From NCBI GenBank assembly GCA_035542155.1, contig DATKLX010000170.1, forward strand, positions 1 to 13,403: a stretch of DNA of 13,403 nt, given 5' to 3'. Below are positions 1 through 6,924 of this stretch, one piece after another. Position numbers and translations under genes: made by a program. Every line of letters starts with the position of its first letter. Positions within the stretch are counted from its first letter, which is position 1. Under the pieces are notes generated by a model. It did no database searches. It saw only the letters and a list, made by a program, of their open reading frames with translations, and was not told where the DNA came from. The DNA comes from DATKLX01 sp035542155. GTDB lineage: Bacteria > Chloroflexota > Anaerolineae > Anaerolineales > Anaerolineaceae.

Positions 1-1656
1 CACAACTTGTCCTGACCGGTATACCGGTGCCAGCTCATCCAGCCCATCAGGACGGAAACTGCCTAATTTCTGTTCCTCAGATCCATAGAATACGTACCGG
101 ACATCGAAATCTCTCAGCGTGCGCAATTTCAGAGCGAAATCTCCGTCGTCGGCATAAAACTCTTTGACCAGATCCCGCTTGTGGAAAAAATCCACCGTCT
201 GCGCCCAATGGGCCAGGAAAGCCCGTTGCCCGCTTAAAGCCGGGATGTATTGCCCGATGGCAAGTGAGCTCAGGACCACACTGCTCGGACCTGGGCGGTT
301 GGCCAGCCAGTGGATGGCGGCCGTCTCATCCCTTTCCAGGTAATAGGGGGTCTCGTGGCGGTTGAGCTCGACGAACCGTTGGCCTAAAAGATAGAGATTG
401 GTGGGGAGTACCGCCGCCACCAGGACCACAGTGATCCAACCTTTCAATTGGGGCGAAGGTACAGCCCGATGTTGAGCCTTTTTTGAAAGCCAGCGCAGGA
501 TATATCGGTAGATCCCTTGCGTGGCGAGAATACAGATCGGGATCTGCCAGCCGTTCAAGAGATGGACCTGGAAATCGACCGGGAGGTAGATCACCAGAAA
601 GGTGACCAGGAACCAGCCTTTGAGGAAAAGGTCCGAATTGCTCGTCCGCCGGAAAGAGGAAAAACCGTCTTTGACCACCGTGAAAAGCGCCAGCAAGAAT
701 GGGATTCCCAGCAGAATCGGCAGGTGGAGCAATCCTGGAGTAAACACGCCTGCGTTCGAAAACTGCCCCAGCACTTGCTTCCAGATCGGGTCGAGACGGG
801 TCAGCAGCACCGAGTACAGCGCCGGCCAGAACGAAAGGATCCCCACCACCAGTCCGCTTTTAACCAGGTACACCGGGATCCTGCGATCGCGCAGCCAGCG
901 CAGGCCGGCGTAGGCAAGGAGCACAGAATACACCGAAACCAGGTCGTAGGCATGTTGCCATCCCAGGAAGAAAGCCACCAGGCCTGCCCACACTGCGTAG
1001 CGGAGCTGATTTTTCGCTTCGCCCCGCAGGATCAGATCGTAGACAAACACATAGAGGGCCGCGGCGACAAAGTGGGGATATCCCAGGATTTGCAGGAACG
1101 TGTTTCCTTCGGAAATCGTAAAGTCCAGTGGAGAAGCCAGGTCAGTCAGATGGAACAGGTATTTCGCGGCAATCAGAACCCAGCCAAACCCCGAAGTAAT
1201 AGCGATCAGCAAAAAAGCCAGCCGGCGTGCGGATCTTTCTTGCAGGAACCATGTGCACAACCGGTACGCCAGTGCCAGGAACAGGACTGTTGCCAGGACG
1301 CGGATCAGTTGCAGAATGACCGGATAACCCAGGCCAAGGAGGCTGTCCAGGCGGCCAAACGCCCACCAGAGCAGGTTGAAAAAGACCGGTGCGTTTGGCT
1401 CGGGGGTCAGCTTATTCGAAGACAGGTTGGCGGTGGAGAATTCACGCATCCAGGAAAAATACTGGACATGGTCCGGCACGTCCAGCATGATCCCCATATA
1501 TTGCTTATCAGCGGGTGCGGTAAGATAAGCAAACAGGATCGGGAGACTGGTGATCACCAGGATCAACAAAGTGACCAGCGCAACGAATCCCCATTCTGTC
1601 AGCTCAACGTGAGCGGTCTTCTCTTCGGTTTTAGATTGCGGGCGGCTGACTTCCAT
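1..1656 (-). CDS. GT-C-like polytopic membrane glycosyltransferase, 3' end cut by window edge
   Basis: The frame is open from an ATG at 1656 to base 1, giving 552 codons with no stop, so the C-terminus lies outside the window. A short charged cytosolic N-terminus precedes a first membrane segment at about residues 25-46. It is followed by an outer loop with LDVPDHVQYFSWM (59-70), the usual place for the catalytic acidic residue of GT-C enzymes (Asp62 is the candidate). Further hydrophobic segments run to about residue 425, with SEGNTF (182-187) and QHAYDL (234-239) between them. A soluble domain follows from about 435. GT-C enzymes move a sugar from a polyprenyl-phosphate donor to an acceptor on the outer membrane face; donor and acceptor cannot be read here. 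An AGAGG ribosome binding site six bases before the ATG lies inside the preceding gene, whose stop is one base away, so the two are probably translationally coupled. A non-enzymatic membrane role cannot be excluded. Confidence 0.85.
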   Translation of the reverse strand, partial: MEVSRPQSKTEEKTAHVELTEWGFVALVTLLILVITSLPILFAYLTAPADKQYMGIMLDVPDHVQYFSWMREFSTANLSSNKLTPEPNAPVFFNLLWWAFGRLDSLLGLGYPVILQLIRVLATVLFLALAYRLCTWFLQERSARRLAFLLIAITSGFGWVLIAAKYLFHLTDLASPLDFTISEGNTFLQILGYPHFVAAALYVFVYDLILRGEAKNQLRYAVWAGLVAFFLGWQHAYDLVSVYSVLLAYAGLRWLRDRRIPVYLVKSGLVVGILSFWPALYSVLLTRLDPIWKQVLGQFSNAGVFTPGLLHLPILLGIPFLLALFTVVKDGFSSFRRTSNSDLFLKGWFLVTFLVIYLPVDFQVHLLNGWQIPICILATQGIYRYILRWLSKKAQHRAVPSPQLKGWITVVLVAAVLPTNLYLLGQRFVELNRHETPYYLERDETAAIHWLANRPGPSSVVLSSLAIGQYIPALSGQRAFLAHWAQTVDFFHKRDLVKEFYADDGDFALKLRTLRDFDVRYVFYGSEEQKLGSFRPDGLDELAPVYRSGQVV

Positions 1657-1657
1657 A

Positions 1658-3235
1658 TCAGGCCTCTATGGGGATGTTCTGTTTCTCGGGTAGAGTCCCT
1701 TTACCAGAATTCAACTCGATCACTGACCAACCCGCCAGAACTGACGCGACCGCCAGGGCGAGTGGGATGAGGCTGAATGCTCCATGCAGGCCGAGGATCG
1801 TACCCAGGTTGCGAGCAATATTACCGGAAACCCAGTTGGGCAGCGCGTACTCTAATAGCGGGTTCGCGATCGCGTCGGATGGAAATGACTGGCCTGCCAG
1901 GGTCAATCCCCAGATCGCCACGAAGGACCAGATTGCGAGCAGGATTGCAGCGACCCTCAGCCAACCCAAACGCCACCAGCGCTCCAGGCCAAAAGCGATC
2001 GCTATTACCAAAAACGGCAGCCCGGGCACCAGGTAACGCGGCCCCACTGCCCAGCCGCCCCACCACATGGACGAGGAAGCATTGAACAAAAAAGTCAACC
2101 CTACGCAAACCGCCGCAACCCACATTTCGAGCCGGAAGCGCCCGTTCTTCCACCAGGCGACCAGGCTGACCAGGCCGAGAATCAATACCGGCGAGTAGAA
2201 CAATAACCCGCGAAAAACGCCAAAGGTTAATCCCCAAATTGCATCCAGGTGTGGAAAGGACAGGCTCATAAATCCGGTGTGATGCTGAGTCTGCCACTGT
2301 TCTGAATAGCTGTAACCCAAGTTGAGAGGACCCCCGAAAACCGTTGTGTTGTATGCCATCCAGCCCAGAATGGGAGCAATTCCCCCCAAAACCGTCCAGC
2401 TAATCTGCGTGATTCGCTGGTTCCGGACCAGTAGGATCGCCAGATACACTCCCAGCACACCCGCGATCAATGCGGTCGGGTATTCAACGATCACCGATAA
2501 AGCCAGCAATAAGCCGATCCAGGCCAGGGTTAGTGGGCTGTACCTGCCTTCTGCCTGGTGCTCGAAGATAAGATAAAAGATCCCAAATAAGATCGCGGCG
2601 GAAAGTTGATGCCCATAGAACGCCCCGGCGTAAGGAAAGGCGGGGGTAAGGAGTCCATATCCAAGGACTGCCAGGACCAGCAGGTTGGTTGGTATGGTGT
2701 GTGCGCCGCGAAGCAGCTTCCGCATAACCCGGAAAAGCAGCACTCCCAAAAATGCGGCGGGAACCGCCGAGATCAGATCCGTGAGAACAACCTGAGCGAT
2801 CGCGAAACGGACCTTTTCTAAATAAATTCCGGATCCTCCTACCCGCAGTGTGGATTGAAACGCAGCGTTATTCGCCAGGCGATCCATCCAGGGGATCAAT
2901 GCCGGGTTTTGCAGTATCCATTTCAGACCTGCATAGATCGGAATTCCCAAAAATGCGGTCCCCGGGGCCTTGTCGCTATAGTAGTGGCCTCCAACCCGCG
3001 CATAATCGACGGTGTTTTCGACATAGCGGTCGATCTGCAGCGTCCCATCATCGACAACAGCCACAATCATATCCAGGCGTGAATTCTGGTTTTGATCCGC
3101 CCAGCGGGGGAAGAAATATACATAGCTGAGCAGCAGAATGAGAAAAATGGTCAGCTCAGGCAGCCGCTCGCGGCGAAATCTCAAAAGATCGACTTTCATA
3201 AATGTGATCCGTTTGCTCCGATAAATGATATCCAT
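1658..3235 (-). CDS. GT-C-like integral membrane protein, GHYYSDKAPG / WWGGWAVGPRY family
   Basis: This is a complete 525-residue polytopic membrane protein. A first membrane segment (about 28-44) ends in FFPRWADQNQNSRLD (41-55), followed by GTLQIDRY (64-71) and GHYYSDKAPG (83-92) in the first large outer loop. Many hydrophobic segments follow. WWGGWAVGPRYLVPG (391-405), close to the membrane, resembles the substrate-site loop of mannosyltransferase-like GT-C proteins. I recognise this motif set from membrane proteins of Chloroflexota sugar loci that are usually labelled RgtA/B/C/D-like or uncharacterised. A GT-C transfer reaction is therefore inference from fold and neighbours. The start is uncertain: the ATG at 3235 directly follows the TGA of the upstream gene (TGAATG), while a second ATG at 3199 (residue 13) starts just before a basic stretch and the first membrane segment. 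Neither has a strong ribosome binding site. The gene sits fourth in a five-gene run with spacings of 15 bases or less. Confidence 0.85.
   Translation of the reverse strand: MDIIYRSKRITFMKVDLLRFRRERLPELTIFLILLLSYVYFFPRWADQNQNSRLDMIVAVVDDGTLQIDRYVENTVDYARVGGHYYSDKAPGTAFLGIPIYAGLKWILQNPALIPWMDRLANNAAFQSTLRVGGSGIYLEKVRFAIAQVVLTDLISAVPAAFLGVLLFRVMRKLLRGAHTIPTNLLVLAVLGYGLLTPAFPYAGAFYGHQLSAAILFGIFYLIFEHQAEGRYSPLTLAWIGLLLALSVIVEYPTALIAGVLGVYLAILLVRNQRITQISWTVLGGIAPILGWMAYNTTVFGGPLNLGYSYSEQWQTQHHTGFMSLSFPHLDAIWGLTFGVFRGLLFYSPVLILGLVSLVAWWKNGRFRLEMWVAAVCVGLTFLFNASSSMWWGGWAVGPRYLVPGLPFLVIAIAFGLERWWRLGWLRVAAILLAIWSFVAIWGLTLAGQSFPSDAIANPLLEYALPNWVSGNIARNLGTILGLHGAFSLIPLALAVASVLAGWSVIELNSGKGTLPEKQNIPIEA
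1663..1667 (-). promoter_or_regulatory. Ribosome binding site for the leftmost membrane protein gene
   Basis: On the minus strand AGAGG sits six bases before the ATG at 1656 and within the last codons of the upstream gene. It supports this ATG over any start further upstream and implies re-initiation by ribosomes finishing the preceding gene. Confidence 0.6.
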
Positions 3236-4147
3236 TCAGTCGTTTCTAAGCTTGTAGAAGAGATCTTTCACGGAGATCACCGCGCGACCGCTTCGGCCTC
3301 GCTGGAGTAGTTTTACTCCAGAGTAATAGATGCCTTTCGCTGCGGTGAGCCAGAAGATCAAGATTTTCAATCGATCCGCTGCAGTTGGACCGTAGTGCTT
3401 GCGGAAATAGTGGATCCGGCTCCAATACAGGTCTCCCTCACGCTGGGTTCGCCGGCCTGTACTGCTGGCACTACCGTGATGGATAATCACAGAGAGGGGT
3501 TGGTACCAGACCTCCCAGCCTGCGAGCCCCATTCGATAACACCAGTCGACCTCCTCAGCATACATGAAGAAGCCTTCATCTAATCCACCCACTTGGAGAT
3601 ATGCCTCTCTGCGCACGAAGAGGCAGGCTCCTTCGACATATTCGACTTTCTGCAATCCCTTTTCGATCTCAGGGCCATGACTGGGGTACCAGCCACCACG
3701 GAAGGCTCTTCCCAGGCCGCTCAGGATCAGGAATTCACGCCACAGGGTTGGAAAAGAGGTGTGCGAAGCCTGGAAGCTGCCATCTGGATTGAGCAGCCGC
3801 GCCCCCGCGATGCCCAGCCCAGGATGGCATTTCGCGGCCTCGAGCAGGCTGCTGATTGATCCGGGCTGCAGACGCGCGTCACTGTTCAACAGCAAAAAGT
3901 ATTCCGCTTCGCTTACCTGCATGGCCTGGTTATTCGCCCGCGCAAAGCCGGTATTCGTCTCATTTTGGATCAGGCGGATTTCCGGATACTCCCTGTCCAG
4001 CATCTCCGGGCTGCCATCGCTGGAGGCGTTATCAACAACGATCACCTCACAATTCAGCCCGTCGCTATAGGCTCGGACGGAGTCGAGACATTCTCGGAGC
4101 AGCAACCGGGTATTCCAGTTGACGATAATGATGGAGATTTGCGCCAT
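3236..4147 (-). CDS. GT2 glycosyltransferase, WbbL-like (rhamnosyltransferase type)
   Basis: A 303-residue GT-A fold enzyme that should transfer a sugar from a nucleotide-sugar to a growing lipid-linked glycan in the cytosol. Visible motifs are ISIIIVNWNT (4-13), VVDNASSDGS (37-46) for nucleotide binding, NTGFARANN (65-73), LLLNSDA (85-91) as the DXD-equivalent metal site, VEGACLFVRR (171-180), GGLDEGFFMYAEEVDWCYR (187-205) with the acidic catalytic-base region, and IIHHGSAS (221-228). This pattern is typical of WbbL-like family 2 enzymes, many of which are rhamnosyltransferases; the actual sugar cannot be read. The chosen ATG gives the standard family N-terminus. An in-frame GTG at 4171 would add eight residues (MTSYNKTI) and overlap the upstream gene by 14 bases. 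It has AAGG too close to be a normal ribosome binding site, so I prefer the ATG. The stop abuts the next gene's ATG with no gap. Confidence 0.93.
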   Translation of the reverse strand: MAQISIIIVNWNTRLLLRECLDSVRAYSDGLNCEVIVVDNASSDGSPEMLDREYPEIRLIQNETNTGFARANNQAMQVSEAEYFLLLNSDARLQPGSISSLLEAAKCHPGLGIAGARLLNPDGSFQASHTSFPTLWREFLILSGLGRAFRGGWYPSHGPEIEKGLQKVEYVEGACLFVRREAYLQVGGLDEGFFMYAEEVDWCYRMGLAGWEVWYQPLSVIIHHGSASSTGRRTQREGDLYWSRIHYFRKHYGPTAADRLKILIFWLTAAKGIYYSGVKLLQRGRSGRAVISVKDLFYKLRND

Positions 4148-4157
4148 AATGGTTTTG

Positions 4158-5588
4158 TTATACGATGTCACCCTTGCGGATGGAGAGGGAGTTATTCATT
4201 ACCATTCCGTCCATTGCGACCAGTGTTCCCATGAATATCCAACTGTAGACTTCATAATTGAAGCCCGCGATTGTTTGCGTATACGCAAAGGGAATCAACC
4301 AGTCCCCGAAACCCATGATAACGATACAGCCGATGGTCCCTGCAAACGAGGTTACCGCCAGAGCAGAAATAAAGTCCTTCCGCCCCCTCAGCCGCTTCTG
4401 CATCCGGTACCCCAGCCAGGCCAAGGACCCGAAGAGCCACATGTACAAAGTCAACCCAACAACTCCGGTCTGGGAAATAATATCGATGTAGTTGCTGTGA
4501 GTCGCCATCGCATCCCCGGGAAAATAAGTCATATAATAGGCCGCGTAGCCTGCCGGGCCGGTCCCAAAAAGGAAGTGCTGGCCGGTCACCCGCCAGTTGT
4601 TGACCCAGGCCGCCAGGCGAGTATCCCCACTGCCGGTCGCCTCTGCCTGGAAGTCAGTAGCGATTTTGGTGGTATTTAGAAAATAAAAGATCGCTACGAT
4701 CACGGCCAGGACCACGAACAGTTTCCTGGATTTCAGCAAACAGATCACACCCAACGCAATAAAAGTGGGTAGCCATCCTGCCAGCCAGTCCAGGTGCAGG
4801 ATGAAGCCCAAATACACATTAAACAGCGCCAGAAGGAAAAGGGTAATCTTTTTGGGCCTCGAAAGCGTCTGGTCGAAAAGGGCCAGGGAAACTGCCAACC
4901 CTGCGTACCACATAGGCGTGATCCCGCCGGCATTCACAGGGAGATGCAGGTTAAGAAACCGGTTAGCGATATCTAACGCTCCGATCCCAAGCATCAGGCC
5001 AATCATCCAGCGCAGCACCTTTTCACTGCGTACCTGGTTCCCGACCAGCAGCAGGCTTAGAGGGAGTACCACCATGACCAGCGCCGATGCCGCCTGCACG
5101 AACGGGAACGTGCGCGTCAGGCGCACATCGGGATCTCGAAACACGTTACTCCACAACGTGGCAATCACCGTCACCACCACAAATCCCAGCAATGGGCGAT
5201 TGACCGGCGAGGACGTGATCGAGATCTTTTTTTCCACCCCCACCATCCTCAGGACCCAGGCCCCGATATAAACGCAACTGACGATCAGGCTGGCCATTAC
5301 CTTGCTTCCCGTGCCAGTCGAAACCCCAAACGGGATAAAACCGGCCACGAACAGGATGATCAATGGGGCGAGATCGAGGTATTTCAGGATGAAAAATACG
5401 CACAGCACGCCCAGCGGCAGGCCAACGGCGATCAGGCCGATTTGGCTGTTCGGCCGGCCAATCGTCAGGCCGACCAGCGCCGAGAAGCCAAAAACCACCA
5501 GGATGATCAGGATCTTCCAGATCAGAGTCCAGGAATTGCCGATCGCCCTTAATTTGATTGGAAAAAGACGCTTGGACGTGCTGGCCAT
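4158..5588 (-). CDS. O-antigen ligase/polymerase family membrane protein (Wzy_C)
   Basis: A 476-residue protein with roughly a dozen hydrophobic segments and the Wzy_C arrangement. A large loop near residues 305-375 has DTRLAAWVNNW (322-332), then LFGTGPAGY (340-348) and THSNYIDIISQTGVVG (363-378). In WaaL-type ligases an Arg in the R..aW context and a His in the H(S)N context are essential; here these look like Arg324 and His364 (recognised by pattern, not alignment). The family joins undecaprenyl-linked glycan to an acceptor on the outer membrane face, or polymerises repeat units. Sequence alone does not separate ligase from Wzy polymerase. A GGGG motif lies six bases before the ATG, the upstream GT4 stop is 15 bases away, and the GT2 follows ten bases after the stop. 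If the host is a monoderm Chloroflexota the acceptor cannot be classical lipid A core. Confidence 0.92.
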   Translation of the reverse strand: MASTSKRLFPIKLRAIGNSWTLIWKILIILVVFGFSALVGLTIGRPNSQIGLIAVGLPLGVLCVFFILKYLDLAPLIILFVAGFIPFGVSTGTGSKVMASLIVSCVYIGAWVLRMVGVEKKISITSSPVNRPLLGFVVVTVIATLWSNVFRDPDVRLTRTFPFVQAASALVMVVLPLSLLLVGNQVRSEKVLRWMIGLMLGIGALDIANRFLNLHLPVNAGGITPMWYAGLAVSLALFDQTLSRPKKITLFLLALFNVYLGFILHLDWLAGWLPTFIALGVICLLKSRKLFVVLAVIVAIFYFLNTTKIATDFQAEATGSGDTRLAAWVNNWRVTGQHFLFGTGPAGYAAYYMTYFPGDAMATHSNYIDIISQTGVVGLTLYMWLFGSLAWLGYRMQKRLRGRKDFISALAVTSFAGTIGCIVIMGFGDWLIPFAYTQTIAGFNYEVYSWIFMGTLVAMDGMVMNNSLSIRKGDIV

Positions 5589-5603
5589 AGGAAACCCCGA
5601 AGA

Positions 5604-6836
5604 TTAATCAACCAGAAATGAATTCAAATAGTCGCGCAGTTCGTTGCCGATTTTTTCCCAACCGTAGCGCTGGGCGACAATTTCTTTCCCCCGTTCGCTG
5701 AGCTCGTCTCGCAGATCCGCATCGCGCAGCAGCCGGATCACAGCCGCTGAAAACTCGGCCGGGCTGTCGCCTACCAGAATGTGTTTTTCCGGCATTAAAT
5801 CCAATCCCTGCATTCCCTTTGCGGTCGTGACCACCGGCGTACCGGCTGCCAGCGATTCGAGGATCTTCAGCCGTGTCCCCCCGCCTACTCGCAACGGAAC
5901 GATGCTGGCCCAGCTCTGGGCAATCGCCGGGCGGATATCCGCCAGATACCCGGTGAATGTAATTTCTCCGGCAGAGTATCCTGCCAGAGAGAGCTTCTCC
6001 ATCTGGTCAGGATTTGTTTTTCCGGTGACTTTCAGTCTGGTTCCCGGGGCTTCGCGCAGAATGGCGGGGAAAATCTCCCCCAGGAAATAATCTATCGCGT
6101 CCAGGTTGGCGTGATAGCTCAGCGCGCCGGTGAAAACCAACGTATTCGCCTCGGGTTTCTGCTTGACCCCCTTATAATGAGCCAGGTCAACCCCATTGGG
6201 GATCACTGTGGGATGTTTTACCCCCGGGATCGCCCGGAGAATCGCCGCTCGTTCCACAGTCGAAACCGTCGTCACCCCCTCAAACTGGCGCACTATCCGG
6301 GCCAGATACCGCCTGTATTTCTGAGCGGTCAAGCCGCTGCGGATCTTGCGGATGAGGTGCGTTTCCCTACCCGGCCTCTCCGTGATCACTGAGATTTCCA
6401 GTTCTTCGAGAACCCGCGGACAGTTGGAAATCTCTAAGGCATAACGAGCCATATCGATTTGAGAGGCCAGGCAAAGATCATATTTCTGGCCGGCAAGTTT
6501 CTTCAGAAGATTGCGGATCTCGGGACTATCGGATGCTACGATCCAGCGTGGGAGCGGCGAAAAGAAGGCCAGGGTTGGCTTGATCCCGGATAAAGACTCC
6601 GAAGGGGTTGGGACCGGATAAACCTCTGAACAGATGGATCGCAGTTCACGGATCGTTTCCTCGTTTCCCTGGTCGGGGTCGCAAAACGTGACCAGGGTGA
6701 TCTCGAATTCGCAACTCAACTGCTTGAGCAGGTTGTAGATCCGGACTCGCGAGCCGTTGTCGGGGGGAAAGGGGAACCAGCGCGAGAGAAAGAGGAGTTT
6801 CCTATTATGATTATGGAGCGTTTTTGTATAATTCAT
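5604..6836 (-). CDS. GT4 family glycosyltransferase (GT-B fold)
   Basis: A 410-residue retaining GT-B enzyme, first gene of the left-hand block. The acceptor-side N-terminal domain begins LLFLSRWFPFPPDNGSR (14-30) with the glycine-poor PPDNGSR loop of this subgroup. The donor domain shows TVIPNGVDL (210-218), LVFTGALSYHANLDA (233-247), and the nucleotide-sugar-binding stretch from PLRVGGGTRLKILE (314-327) to AAGTPVV (330-336). It resembles the sugar transferases often associated with exosortase/PEP-CTERM exopolysaccharide loci (TIGR03087-like), but no exosortase is visible here. The start ATG has no clear ribosome binding site. The first twelve codons (MNYTKTLHNHNR) are AT-rich and precede an abrupt change to GC-rich coding, so the 5' end may belong to the adjoining AT-rich segment. 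No other start codon lies before the conserved domain. Its product probably extends a lipid-linked oligosaccharide in the cytosol; sugar specificity is unknown. Confidence 0.93.
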   Translation of the reverse strand: MNYTKTLHNHNRKLLFLSRWFPFPPDNGSRVRIYNLLKQLSCEFEITLVTFCDPDQGNEETIRELRSICSEVYPVPTPSESLSGIKPTLAFFSPLPRWIVASDSPEIRNLLKKLAGQKYDLCLASQIDMARYALEISNCPRVLEELEISVITERPGRETHLIRKIRSGLTAQKYRRYLARIVRQFEGVTTVSTVERAAILRAIPGVKHPTVIPNGVDLAHYKGVKQKPEANTLVFTGALSYHANLDAIDYFLGEIFPAILREAPGTRLKVTGKTNPDQMEKLSLAGYSAGEITFTGYLADIRPAIAQSWASIVPLRVGGGTRLKILESLAAGTPVVTTAKGMQGLDLMPEKHILVGDSPAEFSAAVIRLLRDADLRDELSERGKEIVAQRYGWEKIGNELRDYLNSFLVD

Positions 6837-6924
6837 TTTCTGATAATATTAAGTGATAAGGAAAACAACTGTATAGGCCTGTTGGTTTGAGGCTTTCCAA
6901 ATTCGAAGAGTCCGGAGAACAAAG
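6837..6924. promoter_or_regulatory. Divergent intergenic region, presumed promoters for both directions
   Basis: These 88 bases are the only gap between divergently transcribed genes, so the promoter of the plus-strand GT4 and possibly that of the five-gene minus-strand block should lie here. It is AT-rich (first 60-base line about 35% GC). TGATAATAT at 6841-6849 could serve as an extended -10 for the plus strand. I found no convincing paired -35/-10 in either direction and no operator-like palindrome beyond the short AGGCCT at 6875-6880. Assignment rests on gene layout rather than motif quality. Confidence 0.4.
6914..6919 (+). promoter_or_regulatory. Ribosome binding site of the plus-strand GT4 gene
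   Basis: GGAGAA lies just upstream of the ATG at 6925 (GGAG ends seven bases before it). It is the clearest Shine-Dalgarno sequence in the window and fixes the start of the plus-strand gene. Confidence 0.7.

Noticed and set aside
517..1770. A 417-codon plus-strand open frame opposite the leftmost membrane gene
   Set aside because: Its translation is rich in Gln, Arg and Asp without domain motifs. The opposite strand encodes a coherent membrane protein with GT-C-like motifs across the same bases; it is an antisense shadow in GC-rich DNA.
1821..2297. A 158-codon minus-strand frame inside the 525-residue membrane protein
   Set aside because: It lies in another frame of the same strand, shows no recognisable motif and overlaps the strongly patterned membrane protein.
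4119..4679. A 186-codon plus-strand frame across the GT2/Wzy_C junction
   Set aside because: It runs antisense to two well-supported genes and has low-complexity polar content with no domain.
6841..6871. Leaderless minus-strand promoter (TATTAT at 6848-6843) for the left GT4
   Set aside because: No acceptable -35 lies at normal spacing (TTGTTT is only 14 bases away), and AT-rich DNA yields such hexamers by chance.
6876..6892. GCCT...AGGC inverted repeat as an operator or terminator
   Set aside because: The stem is only four pairs with a long loop and no T run; not distinguishable from chance.
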